Positions 20,182 through 33,200 of a stretch of 64,000 bases of DNA are shown one piece after another. Within the stretch, counting starts at the first letter, position 1. Every line of letters starts with the position of its first letter. The stretch is from NCBI GenBank assembly GCA_019055375.1, contig JAHQIW010000362.1, positions 1 to 64,000 of the forward strand, written 5' to 3'. This stretch comes from Parelaphostrongylus tenuis (Eukaryota > Nematoda > Chromadorea > Rhabditida > Metastrongylidae). The notes under the pieces were generated by a model. It was not told where the DNA came from. It worked only from the letters and a program-made list of their open reading frames with translations, and did no database searches. The position numbers and the translations under genes are program-made.

Positions 20182-20320
20182 AACAACCTTTGGTGTAGTG
20201 GTAGTTAGGATCGCCGGTATGGGTAAAGCGCGGAATCACTCCCCGTCTAAAGTTCTTTTCATTTCATTCAATATCCATGCGTGTACACTTATGACATCAT
20301 AACACGGGTATAGAAGAGGT
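20182..20320 (+). repeat. tRNA-derived SINE, family with CATCATAACAC tail
   Basis: GGTGTAGTGGTAGTTAGGAT, a damaged B box (GCGGAATCACTCC), then TATGACATCATAACACGG. Same layout as 14738-14900 and 53347-53490. Confidence 0.5.
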
Positions 20321-20339
20321 GAAATAAAATATTTATGTA

Positions 20340-22020
20340 GATTGTGATCGAAAGAACGGCGATTTTGTTTTGAAAAAAAAAAATCTCAGAAAAAGGCCAT
20401 GTAGACTTTGTTTCTAAAGCTTTTTTTCCGGGAGCGAATTGACGATGAAGGATTACAGTTTGGCTGATTTAGGGATAACACAATTGACTACTTATTACAT
20501 ACACTCAATCTTTCCACAAATCCCTTCATTAGATCAAGTCATAGCATCTCATGTTGAACGTTAACTCAGTTTCCTTCATCCGTTGCTGTGATAGTTTCAA
20601 ACAAAAAGTCAATATTGACAATTTAAGTGGTTCACGCTCAATCTCTTACTTTAGAAGCGTTTTCAGAATAAAAAACCTACTGAAGATCTAAGCCACCGTA
20701 AAACTAAGATAACATTACCGGACAACTATTGGCTGATAATTTATGAAAGAGGCACAACTGTTCTGCCTTAAGTAAACGGGGAATGTAGTGGCTGATTGAA
20801 TGAGCTTTTTACTTAAGAATATACCGGCAATCTATCTCTCATCATTTCATGCCTGCTTGCAAAGCTACGACAGCTGTGACGAGAAAAAGAAGTAAATGAA
20901 GCATGATAGGTTAATTCATTGTCCGGAGTGAGGGAAGAAGTGATGACGGAGGCATGGCATACAAACAGTGCCTGGTCATGAGAGAAACACTGACCAAGTA
21001 ATGGAAACGGATTGTGACAGAAGCAGGTCATAATTAAGCATCGTGAGAAAAGAGTGGCAGTTGACTTACTTAAAAAGTTGTCGAAAGCAATTTAAAAAAA
21101 TCATTATTGAAAATTTCCCGTGATAGAAAGAATTTGAAAATTGTGTATGACGATTATAATCTAGTGATTGATTTGATTTTGCTTTACTCCTGCTTCGTAA
21201 GTGAGGGGCGGCTTTCTCGAAAGTAAACTCCATTGCGAAGAATAGATCGCACGTTAGACTTCCTGGTAAGCCTCTGCAAAAATAAAAAGTGAGCAGTTGA
21301 TGTGGATAGATAAAAGGTGAAGGGCGAAAAGCGAATGTTGTGTAATAGAACGACAACAGGAAAGAGTGGTTTTTTCAAGATTGTACATCACCATTATCAA
21401 CCATTTCGAAAATGAAGTTTGATGTGATTTACGATACACTTCAATGGCACATTATATCTCAGGCGATAAATTCGGTCGACAAAGACGTCATCATGGAGCA
21501 TCAAACAACTCAGTATCACTGACCCCATATGTTCATCATTTTTGTTGTTCCGCCCTCAAAAACACTCCTTCCCTTCTTGATCATTCATTTACTCCTTCTG
21601 TCTTACTTCCATAATTCGTCACGCTTTTAGTTCCACCAAATATCTTGGTGTGTAGGGCTCGTGAACAGCCGAGTGTTTGTGGGTCACATGAAGAATCTCA
21701 AGATAGCTGATATTTTTAGCGCGGAATAAATCAGAATTCAGAAACGGTCTAACTTTTGTTGATTGCTCTCATTTTACTTTTGCCCTCTGCATGAATGCTG
21801 ACCAATACTCAAACGTAGATCTATTTTTTTGAGAGAGTTCATGCATTCCGCTCTATTCAGTATGGCAAAGGTAGTGAAATGCATATTCAACCTATACAAG
21901 AGCTTGTGAAGGTCTACCAAGTCAGTGTTGCTTGTACTTCCATGCAAGTCTGATCCTAATTGAACCGTGAACATTTATATGATTTGGCCACCGGTTTCTG
22001 TATTTATGATATAGTAAAAA
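20340..22020. other. No supported gene
   Basis: Several overlapping short minus-strand frames around 21066-21439 lack motifs and conserved residues. No repeat was recognised. Confidence 0.35.
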
Positions 22021-22024
22021 GGCA

Positions 22025-22140
22025 TAGGGGACCGGTGGCACAGTGACTAATGATGCTTAGCGCCGCTCGACACTGGGTTCATCTTCGCAACACCTTCGGC
22101 AATGAAAAGCGAGCGCCATACGCAATGCTTGCAAGTAGAC
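22025..22140 (+). repeat. Degenerate tRNA-like repeat
   Basis: GACCGGTGGCACAGTGACTA resembles an A box and CTGGGTTCATCTTCG a weakened B box about 35 bases later. The Arg/Lys-rich ATG frame at 22050-22250 overlapping it is probably chance. Confidence 0.35.
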
Positions 22141-22635
22141 GTGCTCGACTAGCATCTAAGAAACTCTCGAAGATAACGAAACCCTCGAGCAAGCGAGGAG
22201 ACGAGCTGACTGCTAAAAGTACTGGGACCCACGCAGTGAAAAATTTGTGATACGAATCAAATAAAGTGATAAAGTCAAAGAAAATGCGTATATATGCATA
22301 AAATCCCTCTTTTATTTGCTTGTAGTGTTAAGTGAATGAATTAAGTTTTTGCAAGGCGCTTCATACTGATCTTCAACAAGAGAACTCTGAGGCTAATTTG
22401 TAAGAGAACACGGTAAGTTACCAGTAAAAGCAATCCATTCTTGCGACACATTTAGAAAAGCTGCACATGGATACCCAACTGACAAAACATATAGAGGGAG
22501 ACGGCCTCATATAAAATGTGTGATAATTCTCGCATCGCTAAAGCAATTCGAGCCTACTGAGAGCTCTGAGAACGAGACAGGAACAAATAAAAATTTCCTA
22601 GTGCTCGCTAGAAAGAGACTAATAGGTTTGCACCT

Positions 22636-22936
22636 GATAAATGCTAAGATAAGCTCTCGGTGTTGATCAATCCCTGAGGGACGCGCCATGCATTCGACTT
22701 CAGTTTTTAACTTCGTTTGAGGTGATTGAATGCATATCTGGCCTTTACAAAATGACTCGCTGTGGCCTCCCGCTGAAACGAGTCAGTGCTGCTTATCCTC
22801 TCAGATAGTCTGAGACCTGTCTGATACCAATACCCTAGAGTGATGGATGGCTTGGTGAGGCATGAGCGCGAGATTAATCCATGACCTCGTCTGCGACGCA
22901 GAGCACCTCTGAACACTGTGCCACATGCTCTCTTCC
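22636..22936 (-). repeat. tRNA-derived SINE, full copy (minus)
   Basis: Reverse-strand counterpart of 35425-35735: tRNA-like head (GTGGCACAGTGTTCAGAGGT), CCATCCATCACTC, the box GACAGGTCTCAGACT...GATAAGCAGCACTGACTCG, then GGCCAGATATGCATTCAATC and CCCTCAGGGATTGATCAACA. About 300 bases, clearly the same element in the opposite orientation. Confidence 0.75.
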
Positions 22937-23026
22937 ACCTGACATAATATTTTAATTACGTATTGTACCTCTAACTACAAATCGAAAATTTCCATGTAGT
23001 TAAAAAGGTGTGATTTAAAAGGACTA

Positions 23027-23110
23027 GGTTGGTGAAAAAATGATTGCGGCTTATGCAGTGTTGAAATGCGCCGTTCGATATCAGAATATATTTTCGAACA
23101 GATGTGGCCA
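23027..23110 (+). mobile_element. Mariner-type left end
   Basis: GGTTGGTGAAAAAATGATTG and then GTTGAAATGCGCCGTTCGAT match the family ends seen at 30150-30264. The sequence after about 23110 is AT-rich and unrelated, so the element is truncated. Confidence 0.55.
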
Positions 23111-23405
23111 TGTTATATATCATTCCAATGTGCATTTCTTTATTCCAGTTCTATTGCTAATAACATACTACTTACTGCTTATCTTATACAGAGTTTATAA
23201 AAAGTTCTACCCAATTTGTTGTATTTTGTTAATTTTAGCATTAGTATATCTTTTTTTTTATTGATGTTGATGATTTTATCGAATTCTTTGTTCAATTTTG
23301 GCTTAGAACCTGATTACTTATTTGCCTGTGTTGAGGTGTACCCAAGATATGGATCGTGGAAGTTAACGAATCGCAGTAGTTGAGTTGCACAAGACACGAA
23401 TGAAA

Positions 23406-24330
23406 ATGGCAGACATCGCTGAAATCTATTGGTTTCTACAGAGTGCCTACAGAGCCGTAAGACGCTTCAAAGAGACTGAAGAATTAATGAAGAAACACGA
23501 AAAGGTCGCCCCACCACCGTATACTTCAGAAAACATTCAGAGCTGCTATGTTTAATGAAAACCCGAGCGTTCGATGCGCAAGATGGTTTGGGAAGCCCGG
23601 GATCGGCGAGTAGAGCGTCCGGAACACAATTAAAAAACCAAGCTGCACAGCTACAAGAGTTCGTGTTGACTTTTCAAACAAAAAATGGAAGAAAAAGGTT
23701 CGCTGGATGATTCGTTTGGCCGCTGGTGCTCGTTTGTCAGAGGTGCTTTTCACGGATGAGAGGAAATTGGTTAAAGCATTATACAAAAGCCAGAATCAAC
23801 GTCAACTTTGCGACAAGGATCAGCAAAAGTCTACAGATTGAAAAATCACAAGCTGCAGTCATTTTCCGCCTTCTCTGATTTGGGTGTGCATTTGCGCGTT
23901 GGAAAGACGCCTTTGATCTTCATCAACGGAAGCGTCAAAATCAACGTTCTCAGCTATCACTAGCAAGTTTCACGAGGCGTACTTGAGCCTTGGGGTCAAC
24001 ACTTTGGCGCTGACGAACCTAGGCGTCAGCTGGACTGAGGTCCTTCGCATTAGGTCCTTTCAACGATTTCCGTGTGATTTCAGCGCAAGGACATTGGGCT
24101 GTCAAATGCTCCGGATCTCAACCCAGTGGATTACTCCGCATGGTCCATACCGAAGGAAAAAGTTCCTGCTACCAGCTACATTTACGTAGAAGAACTTGAA
24201 ATGGCTTTGACACTTGCTTCGGACAAATAACGGTGAAAGCGTGTGCGAATATCGTTGAAAAATTTCGCAAGCGACATCGTAAATCTGTAGAGGACAAAAG
24301 AGGCAATCTTGAGAAAATGTTATAAACCTT
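23406..24330 (+). pseudogene. Decayed maT-type (Tc1/mariner superfamily) transposase
   Basis: Remains of a cut-and-paste transposase. In order, with frame changes: YRAVRRFKETEEL (HTH region), a GRPxTV-like linker near 23505 (frame shifted), LFTDERK near 23750 (first catalytic Asp block), KSQNQRQL, then near 24100 PDLNPVDYSAW (last catalytic block), and a C-terminus reading VEKFRKRHRKSVEDKRG. The DYSxW form and Asn-Pro-x-Asp context fit the maT (D37D) clade rather than classical mariner. There are multiple frameshifts and stops, so it is inactive. Terminal inverted repeats were not found. It lies between two mariner-type fragments. Confidence 0.75.
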
Positions 24331-24487
24331 TTGTTTATTGTTATGCTTGTTAATTCTAGTAAACGCAATTATTCCTTTGATTGAATGAACTTGCTTGTTT
24401 GCACACTGTTTCTTTACTGTTGAAGTATCTGGAACTCACAGAATTTTTACGCCTTCTGCATATATTTTAGACTGTGGGAAGGGTTTT

Positions 24488-25060
24488 GGTTGGTGCAGAA
24501 GTAGCTATAATATCGTATCGTTAGTTCAAAATGGTTCGTAAAGCAGCAGAGACAACTCGCAACATCAGCAACGCATCTGACCTAGGAACTACTAGTAAAC
24601 ATGACGGTGCAACGATGGTTTCAAGTAATTTCGTAAAGGGGACGTATTTCAATAATGGATAAATCGTCGTTACTTTTGCAGCAACCTAGTCAAAAGACAT
24701 GGAATAAGCAATCATTAAAATCAATCTTGATAGAACTACACGAGATTTGCGAAAGTGCTTGACGATAACCATTTCACTACTTTCACCATTGGAAGCAAAT
24801 TGCAAAAGCAATGTCGGCTTACAACATTGTTTTAAACCGCACCCCATTATCTTTACTTTCCACCACACCATTATCGTGAAAAAACACCGAATCCAATTTT
24901 GGTTTATATTTTGTTGCAATTTTGGTATACATGAGAATGCAATCAAAAATTGCCTGGTGGCTTTCCATTTACTGTATCTTCTTGACTGCGGTAATGACTC
25001 AAATGAGACGTTCTCGTTAGATGTTTCCACACGATATTGATCACAGTCTAATTTGAACTA
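24488..25060 (+). pseudogene. Decayed mariner transposase, N-terminal half
   Basis: Begins with the terminus GGTTGGTGCAGAAGTAG. Translated pieces resemble the mariner DNA-binding region: a damaged RWFQ-type block near 24615 (CGATGGTTTCAA), a TTRDLxKVLDDNHFT-type helix near 24730-24780, and an IGKAMSAYN-like segment near 24800. The catalytic half is missing or unrecognisable. Several stops are present. Confidence 0.55.
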
Positions 25061-25204
25061 TTTCAATAAAGATGAGTATTGATCAGCATTATTCATTCAG
25101 TCATTCATTCAGTTCTTTACTTTATTGGTTCGTCTTCAAAGCGTTTTTTTTTCACTGTGCGGATCCCAATACTTTTAGCGATTCGCGTTTTCTTCGTCTC
25201 CATC

Positions 25205-25300
25205 TTGAGCGTCGTAGAGTACTAATTGAGCAAGTCTTCATGTAATCTCGAAGATAGCCTGGCTATGGTACTCCGTAAGGCGCTGTTGTCGACTGCCATA
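25205..25300. repeat. Dispersed repeat, copy B
   Basis: Partner of 3036-3135: TCTCGAAGATAGCCTGGCTA with similar flanks. Confidence 0.5.
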
Positions 25301-25399
25301 GATGGTTTGTGTGTAGTTCGACACTTCTTTCTGCGTTGTATACCATCCAGCAAAGATCGCCAAAAGTTCTTGGATTTACGTTGAGATGATTCTACTGAT

Positions 25400-28300
25400 C
25401 CCATGTAGCCCTAATAGAGTATTCAGTCCTTTACTATACGCTGTAGTCGGAATTTCTCAAACATGAGAGCGTTTCTCCAATAGCTCGGACCATTGCGTAC
25501 ATGTCTGGTGAGGCTTCTGTTCTTCATGCGAGGTCGAACTAGCTACTATGAGTTTACTGCGTTACGTCTTCCATCTGCGCCTTTCCGATGCGGTGGAAAT
25601 TGAGGAATTAGAGATGAACTGTGGGCTAGGCAAGAAACACTGTGAATGAAATCTAAGGACGAATAAATCTGACGTTTGGTGAGACTCGTTCTCGCGATTT
25701 TTTCAAAAAAAAGGATAAATTAGTACATTGGTAGTGATAAACAAAAGAGATTACAAAGAAATTCACCCAGTTCTGATAAATGCGTCTCTAATGCGCTAAT
25801 TTTCCACTTATATTTCTTCTTCAATTGAAAAAACTTACTCAATATGTGGTTTTCAATGAATTTCAATAGAATTCGCAATACTTCCCTCAAATTTTTCCTA
25901 AGTTTAAAAATCACAGATTTTCAAGAAATATCAGGAAGCTTTTCACAAACAATTGTCATCACAGCATGAAAGCGATCGGAAGCATCACGATGACCAAAAA
26001 CAATAAATCAAAGACTCCACTCAACCTGGTGTGAATTGATGAAGATCATCTACAATACACGTGATGATAACAGCTGTGTGCAGGCGGCACGACCCTGTGG
26101 TGGTATTGGAGCTGACAGAGCGTCAACTTCATCTAATCATTCATTCTGAGAAATGGGGCATTCAGCATGAGAGAAAATATTCGGAAAAATCTTTATAACT
26201 TTGAAATTTGCATTGCAAAAATCGATTTTCCGCTCAAGCAATGTGGTCTTTTTGCTTTGTATTTTCTGGCTTGGCTTTTTCTGACGATTCAAAAACACAA
26301 CACAATTTAGTTTCAAATTCAGTTCGGTTGCATTGATTTTCACAAGATGGGAAAATTGTTCCTTTTGTATGTAACAAATCGTGACGTACCTTCAATTTGA
26401 TTCGTATTCACAAAAGTGCAACTAAGTGAAAACAAAGAAGCTAACTATCAAATGGCGAAAGTGAAAGTTGAAGCAAGACCACGAATAGCGTAGTGGATAA
26501 TATGTCATCTCTAATGAAAGCATTGCTCGTTCGAAGCTTACCTAAGGTTTCAAATCTAATTATTTCTCAGTGAATCTTACATTGTAGAGCAAAAGTGCCA
26601 AAAAAGGTTAATTAAAGACTGTAGCTCAATTATAGAGATGTCTAAACTTCATCGCAGCCATTTTTGATATAGAGTCTCACTCAGTGATTACTACTGGTCC
26701 CTTGTTTAGTGCATGACGTACTGCTTAGAGAAGCTGTGTAGGTGATACCTGGTCAGTGGCCTGATCCTGAGTCACGAGTCAAACCTCTGCGTCTTTTATA
26801 ATAGGTGTATACTTGTCTCAAACGATGAAAACACTGCCATGATTTATTGGTGAACTACCGTCCAGATAATGTATTCAGCAATTATGCATTCATTCACTTC
26901 TAGGATACCATGTATAAATGCGAATTCATGGCTCATATCTAAAGAATTCATCAGCGTCGTATGTTTTAAACTTAATCATCTCGAGAATTTGCCATTTTTC
27001 AATATTCATTATATCTAAAAATTCCTTTTTATTTATGAAGAAAGACTCTCTATCTCCATTATGAATATAAAAACTATTTGAAGTTGTAAAGAACAAAAAC
27101 GAGTTACATGCTGGAGCTTAATAATACTAAACGGATTAAAGTCATATTCTCAAATCCCAGAAAAGCTACAGAAGAATCTATCTGTTTGTGCTATCTTCCT
27201 TGAGTTTGAACTAGATAGCGTAGTTTCTTTTCAATGTTTTCGCACATATCGTGACGCCACGGATGTTTATAAATAACTAATCAAATTCATGATTAATTCA
27301 AAAAAGTAACATTGATGTATGGATTAGAATAGAATAAACTCACGTAGACCATTTTGTATGCGATTAAGGCAAAATTTATGATGCTGCGTGGCACTCAGTA
27401 GACTAGAAACTGAAGTGCTCAATAGAATGCTGGTCATTTGATCCTTAAGAAAGGCTTGATTTGAAGCACAACGATTATCTAGCATTCATTTGAATTATGT
27501 AGAGAAAAAAATCTTCAAAAAGTTTTTCTTTGAAATCCATAAGGTTGCGGACTGTGACAAGTACCTGGCTTTTCTAGTTCATTGCCCTCGTCTACTGTTG
27601 CTATATCTCTGTAAGTCTTTATGAAGAAAGAGGCAGATACTAACACATTCTAATAAAATCAACACTTGATCTTTACTGTTTTGGCCAAATTTATTATCAT
27701 CGCAGATAATCGCCGGCCTAAATGAAGTCGACTTGCCACTTCGTTATTAGATTTCCTCTAAGAAGACGGCTAATTATATTTGGCCTTCATAGAGCTGCTC
27801 TGAGCTTTACTAACTAAGTAGTATGAAGTGCATCACATCCTTAGCATGATTCCCTCTCCCTACTGTTTTTGGTAAGAAGGCACCCATTCGGGACCTGTTA
27901 TGAGATTAATTTATTCTGGGCAGAAATCTCGTAATCTGGTTTTTTTCGTCAATGGCAGTTCATTGTATAGATGTTAACGCTACTATGTGCAGCTGTGCTT
28001 TTGCATACTACGATGGTTTATTGGCTTTCCATGCTTAGAAAACGATTCTCAATCTAAGAATGTTGTGTAAAGCGGGTAGATCAACACCGAGAAGGGTACA
28101 GATAAGTGGTATGACATTGCCAAACGGGTGTACAATACGAGGTAAACCTATGCCATAGAAGAGCCTGACAGTCAACTGTAGCTTCATTTCGCCGAAAACG
28201 CAATGGAGAAGATGCCATGTGACTAGTGTGAGATATATAATAGTTCTCGATCAAGTAAAATCTATGTGCGTGCAATGGGACCGGACATAAATCTACTAAT

Positions 28301-30140
28301 GACTCGTGATACGCACTTATAACGAGCTGTGAGTTCTGTCGAAGTCAGTCAAAGATATGATGTGTACTTAAAAAGTGGCTCATTGATAATAGGAGCGATT
28401 CACAATGAAATATTTCCTTACATAACTTAGAAATACGATATTGCATTCTGTGCAAAGTTCACTAGTCAAGGACTGGAATTTTCATGAAAGAATAGCCGGT
28501 TTAACGAAAAAAAAACCAAAAGAGATTTGATTTTCCACTTGAATCTCTGAATGAATATAAGAGGACTAGAAAAATGAACAGGAAACAAAAGTCCTAGTAC
28601 TGGCACCTGATTGTTCATAAAGTTTAGATCTTTTGAATGATATCAAACAAATTAGTACATAATTTCCATGAATAAGTCCAGAATGTTCTCTACTGCTCTG
28701 TAGTGCAGTGATAATTGCAAACTCAAAGGGCAGCTGAACTTAGACTAGTCAAGATAAATGACTAAATCTAACGCTCTAAGAACAGCTTTTATAGCCCGTT
28801 AAGTCTCACGCCGATTTCTCACGCAATAGGCGGTACGCTGCAAATACGCATTGGTAGTTCTTTTCAATGAACTTTAGATTTTTATCACCGATGAAGAGAC
28901 TTTCATTGCTAGAAATTGTAGGATGTGATAGAAGGTACTTTAATGAGGCTATCTTTTGGCTAAAATATGCCAAAACATTTATAAAACAATGAATTATCTG
29001 TCAAGAATAAGGTCTAATCGAACTTACGGTGTCACTTCACCGATGATTCGAAACAGCTTTCTGATATTAGTGTACTTTAGGAATGAGAATTTCACAAAGT
29101 TGTAGGGGAGACGTTCTGTTTCACTGTACCATAGGTCATAAATCTGTATTATCCACGTATACTTTGCTGTGAACATTATGCATCGAAGCAATCTTTGCCA
29201 TAGGTTGCGTGCACTTATTTACGCTCTTTAGAAATGTTTTTGAGCTCAATATGACCTCGAGATGATTTCTTGGCCTAATATGGTTCCTAAATTTTCAGGA
29301 ACATCAGAGATCTACTTGGCCGCCCAACTGCATTCAATGGATGTCCCCCACCACTTTTGCCAATGTGTTTAGTCCCTCTTTGTATCGCTAGTTTTTTTTT
29401 TCTAGGGCTAAAAAACTTTTTGCAATGATTTAGAACGCTTGCTCTTTTCCTCAAATATTCATGTGAGTATTTTAACTACAAACAAAACTCTTGTTGATTT
29501 GAATGAATTATTTATGATTCACGTAGTGACAAGGAGTCGGTTTTTTTTGGGTTATGGAACAACTCTGTGGGAAAAGCCAAATCGCCTGGGAAAACTAGTG
29601 AATGCAGAATATTTCTCGCTTGTTTCCTCTTTAAGAATAACGAAGTTTACCTATATATAGGTGTACACATCCGTTTTGCACTGATAAGTAGAGGCTAACA
29701 CTTGAATATACCACAAATCATATCAAGCCTCGCTGTGAAGTTTAAAAAATCAAGAAAAAAAATTAAGAACACAATCAGAAAGGAAGGCGTTATTTCCCCT
29801 TCAATATCAGCTAACTCAAAAGACCTTTCTAGAATCCAAGTCAAATATCGAGATTTATTTGCTTTTCATAAGCTATCAATTGATTACTAACAGTCTAGTG
29901 CAAATGCTTTGTTGAGTACAATGAAGAGTAATAATTTCTTAAACATTTAGAATTTTTCGTACTACGTTAGAGGAAATGGATCAAACTCTAGAGATTCTGA
30001 GATCGGCGCAGTGTGATATATACGATGTCGGATCATGCAATAAGAAAATAAATTCATGGATTACTGGTTTCCAAAGAGCAATTGCCAAAAAAATTTCTTT
30101 CCTTCTTAGCCACTTTGGAAAATTTTCAATAAGTAGTGCA
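25400..30140. other. Gene-poor stretch; one tRNA-like repeat at 26480-26545
   Basis: No supported coding exon. AGCGTAGTGGATAATATGTC followed by CTCGTTCGAAGCTTACC at 26486-26545 looks tRNA-derived. The minus-strand frame at 28081-28275 has no recognised motif. Otherwise AT-rich. Confidence 0.4.
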
Positions 30141-30149
30141 TTGTTGTAT

Positions 30150-30264
30150 ATGTAATTACGTGCGTTGTTGCATTGCTGAAATGTGCCGCTTCAGATCGGA
30201 ATGTTGAAAAACCTAAATTACCTCAGAGCTGAAATCGTGAAGCGCAATTACTTTTGCACCAACC
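30150..30264. mobile_element. Mariner-derived MITE
   Basis: The right terminus CGCAATTACTTTTGCACCAA then CC is a mariner end. The left part, GTTGTTGCATTGCTGAAATG then TGCCG, matches the subterminal sequence at 23050-23080. Internally deleted, about 115 bases, non-coding. Confidence 0.6.
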
Positions 30265-30269
30265 CATTA

Positions 30270-33200
30270 CATTAGTAAAGGTGTTTATTCTGTTTTGTAT
30301 GGTGAATGAACTAAAAAGTACTCAAAAGTTGGTTTTCTTCAACCTCGGCATTTTTTTCAATGCACCATTCACTAGCGCATTTTTTTTTCTTCGCTGAGCA
30401 AATTAACTTCAAACATTTTCCATTTTGCTTCGACTTCTGCTGCTTGATGACTTTGTCTAACTCAGATATGTCACAGAACACTAGCTGAGTGAAAATTTTT
30501 TCTTGCGAGAGGTGATCGAACCATTGTCTTGCTACGGATCGTGGCGCAGATAGGACCGAATTTCTACCCTAATACTCTGCGGCAGTCAACAACGAACTCC
30601 TTTGGACCGCCACAACCAGGCTAGCTTTGAAACTTCAATAAGACGTGTTTAACTGATATTTTACGACATCCGAGAAGAGGATGATAAACGAAATGAATGC
30701 TAAAGTAGTGCAATTCACATAATGAAAAAAAAACAGTGTGAAACGGATGATAGAGTGACAAGAAAACTTTGGGCAAAAGATTTACAACAGAAAGATGCCT
30801 TGGAAACATGATTTAGCAATATTTCCCCACACAACTAAACTATACAATGATTAATACGTCCTTTTTCTGCGCAAACTCTAGTCAAGTACTAGAAATACCT
30901 TGATATAAGCTTTTTATGAGGTATTGCAGAATATGTGTTTTGAGTTACACTTCAACAAATTAAGCGATAAAAATGCGCACTTGAAAGTGCACTTTTTTGT
31001 CGAATTTTAATTTTAGTCTGAAAATGAAGAATTTTTGGAGCGCATAAGCGCTCTTTTTACAGAAGTCCCCGCTGAGATTTTACCTTGATGTAACAATACA
31101 GTGCCTATAATATTTGAAGCTTACTATAATTAGTACAAATAACTTCATTGTGAAGGTGGTTCTAAGTGCTAACAACTCCAATGGTAAATTGCAAGACTCT
31201 CTCCGTTTCTATGGCGTACGAAGGTTTTTTTTTTAGAAGACAGATTCAGTTTCAAAATAACTGTCTATCGACCTATTATCTATCAGATAACTACTCAAAG
31301 TCTAATTGATGAAATCACTTTGGTGATAAAGCCAAGCGAACACGAGTGCATAGCATTTGTGCGCTCTGAAATCAAAAGTATTTTTTTTTCGTTGGTGCAG
31401 TGCAATAGAAGGATCTTCCAGAAAACAGAATAGATTTAGAATAGCTGTTTTTGAGCCATTGAATGACGACTGAAGTTCTGGTTGTAAATCCAAGCAAACA
31501 TGGGAATAGCAAACAGTGCACTGCAAATGCAAATCGTAAACTTCTTTCGGTTGCTACAGAACAGTGACAATGCCTTTTGAAGATGAAGCCTTGCATCAAA
31601 ATCACCCTTTTCTCAAGCTCCTCAATGACTGCTAAAGTCTAGTGAAAAAGTTTTTGAACCCACTCCGTCCTGAAGGGCTAATGGAATTTTTATGCCAATC
31701 ATCGTCTAAGCAGTAAAATAATTTAGAAACCCAAAAATACAACTGCTATGTACCAACTAGGCAACATTTTAGAAGGTAATACAAAAAATATGACACCAAA
31801 AATCTGATGAATTAGTAAAACGAGTTATAATCCATGCAGATCTGTTAATAAATCATGTAAGATCACCTCTAGAAAGCGACGGTCCATCTTCGTATTCTTG
31901 TTCCTCAGTGACTATGCGACAGTTCACATAATTATGAAACTGAATATTTTTCTTTGTTTACAAACTTAGATTTGATGCACGAAGTACAACATTATAACTA
32001 CAATAACTGCCTGATACACTGATATCTGGAAGAGTAATGAAAATCCAATACTATAAAAAATAACTGAACTGTGGGACGTATTTGGAGACATTTTTGTAGC
32101 GAAAGACTGCGGAAATGTAGCAAAATAATTGAAAAAGTAAATAATGCTATGATTATAATTTAATTATCATAACATCACTATTGTAAAATGTTCTCACTGT
32201 CCAGACGTTGAGATGGTTGGCTAACTACAGGGTGGATTACCCCTATTATTCACATATGAATGGTTCAGAGTATCTTTATCTTTAGTTCTTTCTGGATAAT
32301 ATCACCAAAGTTCTTCGCATAAAATCAGTGGATGCCTGCGAGACCGGATTATAATTTATTCAATATTTGAGAATTTCCAATCAAGTATTATCAATCCTAT
32401 TGGTAAATGATGTTGGTTGATGACACTTCAGCTACAGCGTAAGCTCATCAATACAAAGCGCATGAATGATGTTTTGTGCTGAAGAATAACAGGCGTGCAC
32501 AGCATTTAGCCAACCTAAGCAACATAAGAATTTGAAGATGATCCCATTCTCGGGATTCGGGTGGTATAATTTGGTGGCGGAACAAGAGTAAACCTGCGAT
32601 GTAACGAAGAGTTGACAGCAGATGAACGAGAAAACACTGAATGAAATCCGACAAGAGACTGGGATCCTCTATGGGATCGCTATCTATAAGATGGGCGGAC
32701 ATGTTTGCGGCTTATATCAAACAGCTGTACTTGCAGTGTGAAACGATTAATGGTTCACGCCCCAAAGACCACCATCACGGACGACGAACGCATACGCATG
32801 GAAGTATGAAAACTAAGGAGATCAACAGATTTATCCACAATATGGATGGCATGTTTCAAGTTCAAGTAGTTTATGAATTAGTTCGCTAACGTAATTGGGA
32901 AGCAAGAATGAAACAGTGCTTGTAACAAAAAGCTCTGGCATAATCCAAAAACTGCTCTGGATTAGCTGCTGGACTGTTTCATAGAAATTACGAAAGATTT
33001 CAAGATTAGAAGTATAAAAAATTTTTTGGTCAAATTGAATTTTGAGTTATGATCTGTTTTGTGAATATTATCCTGTCGCTTTACCGAAAAAAAGGCAAAA
33101 TGAGTACTCAAAGAGAAAGAGATCTTTTCATAGGTTGCTGATAACGTGTAACATATACAAAAACGAACGTAGAGATTGACTTTTTCGGAATTTCTGCAAT

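Noticed and set aside
30965..31060. Two hairpins followed by T runs, resembling Rho-independent terminators
   Set aside because: The window is eukaryotic and no gene ends there; short GC hairpins next to T runs are expected by chance in AT-rich DNA.
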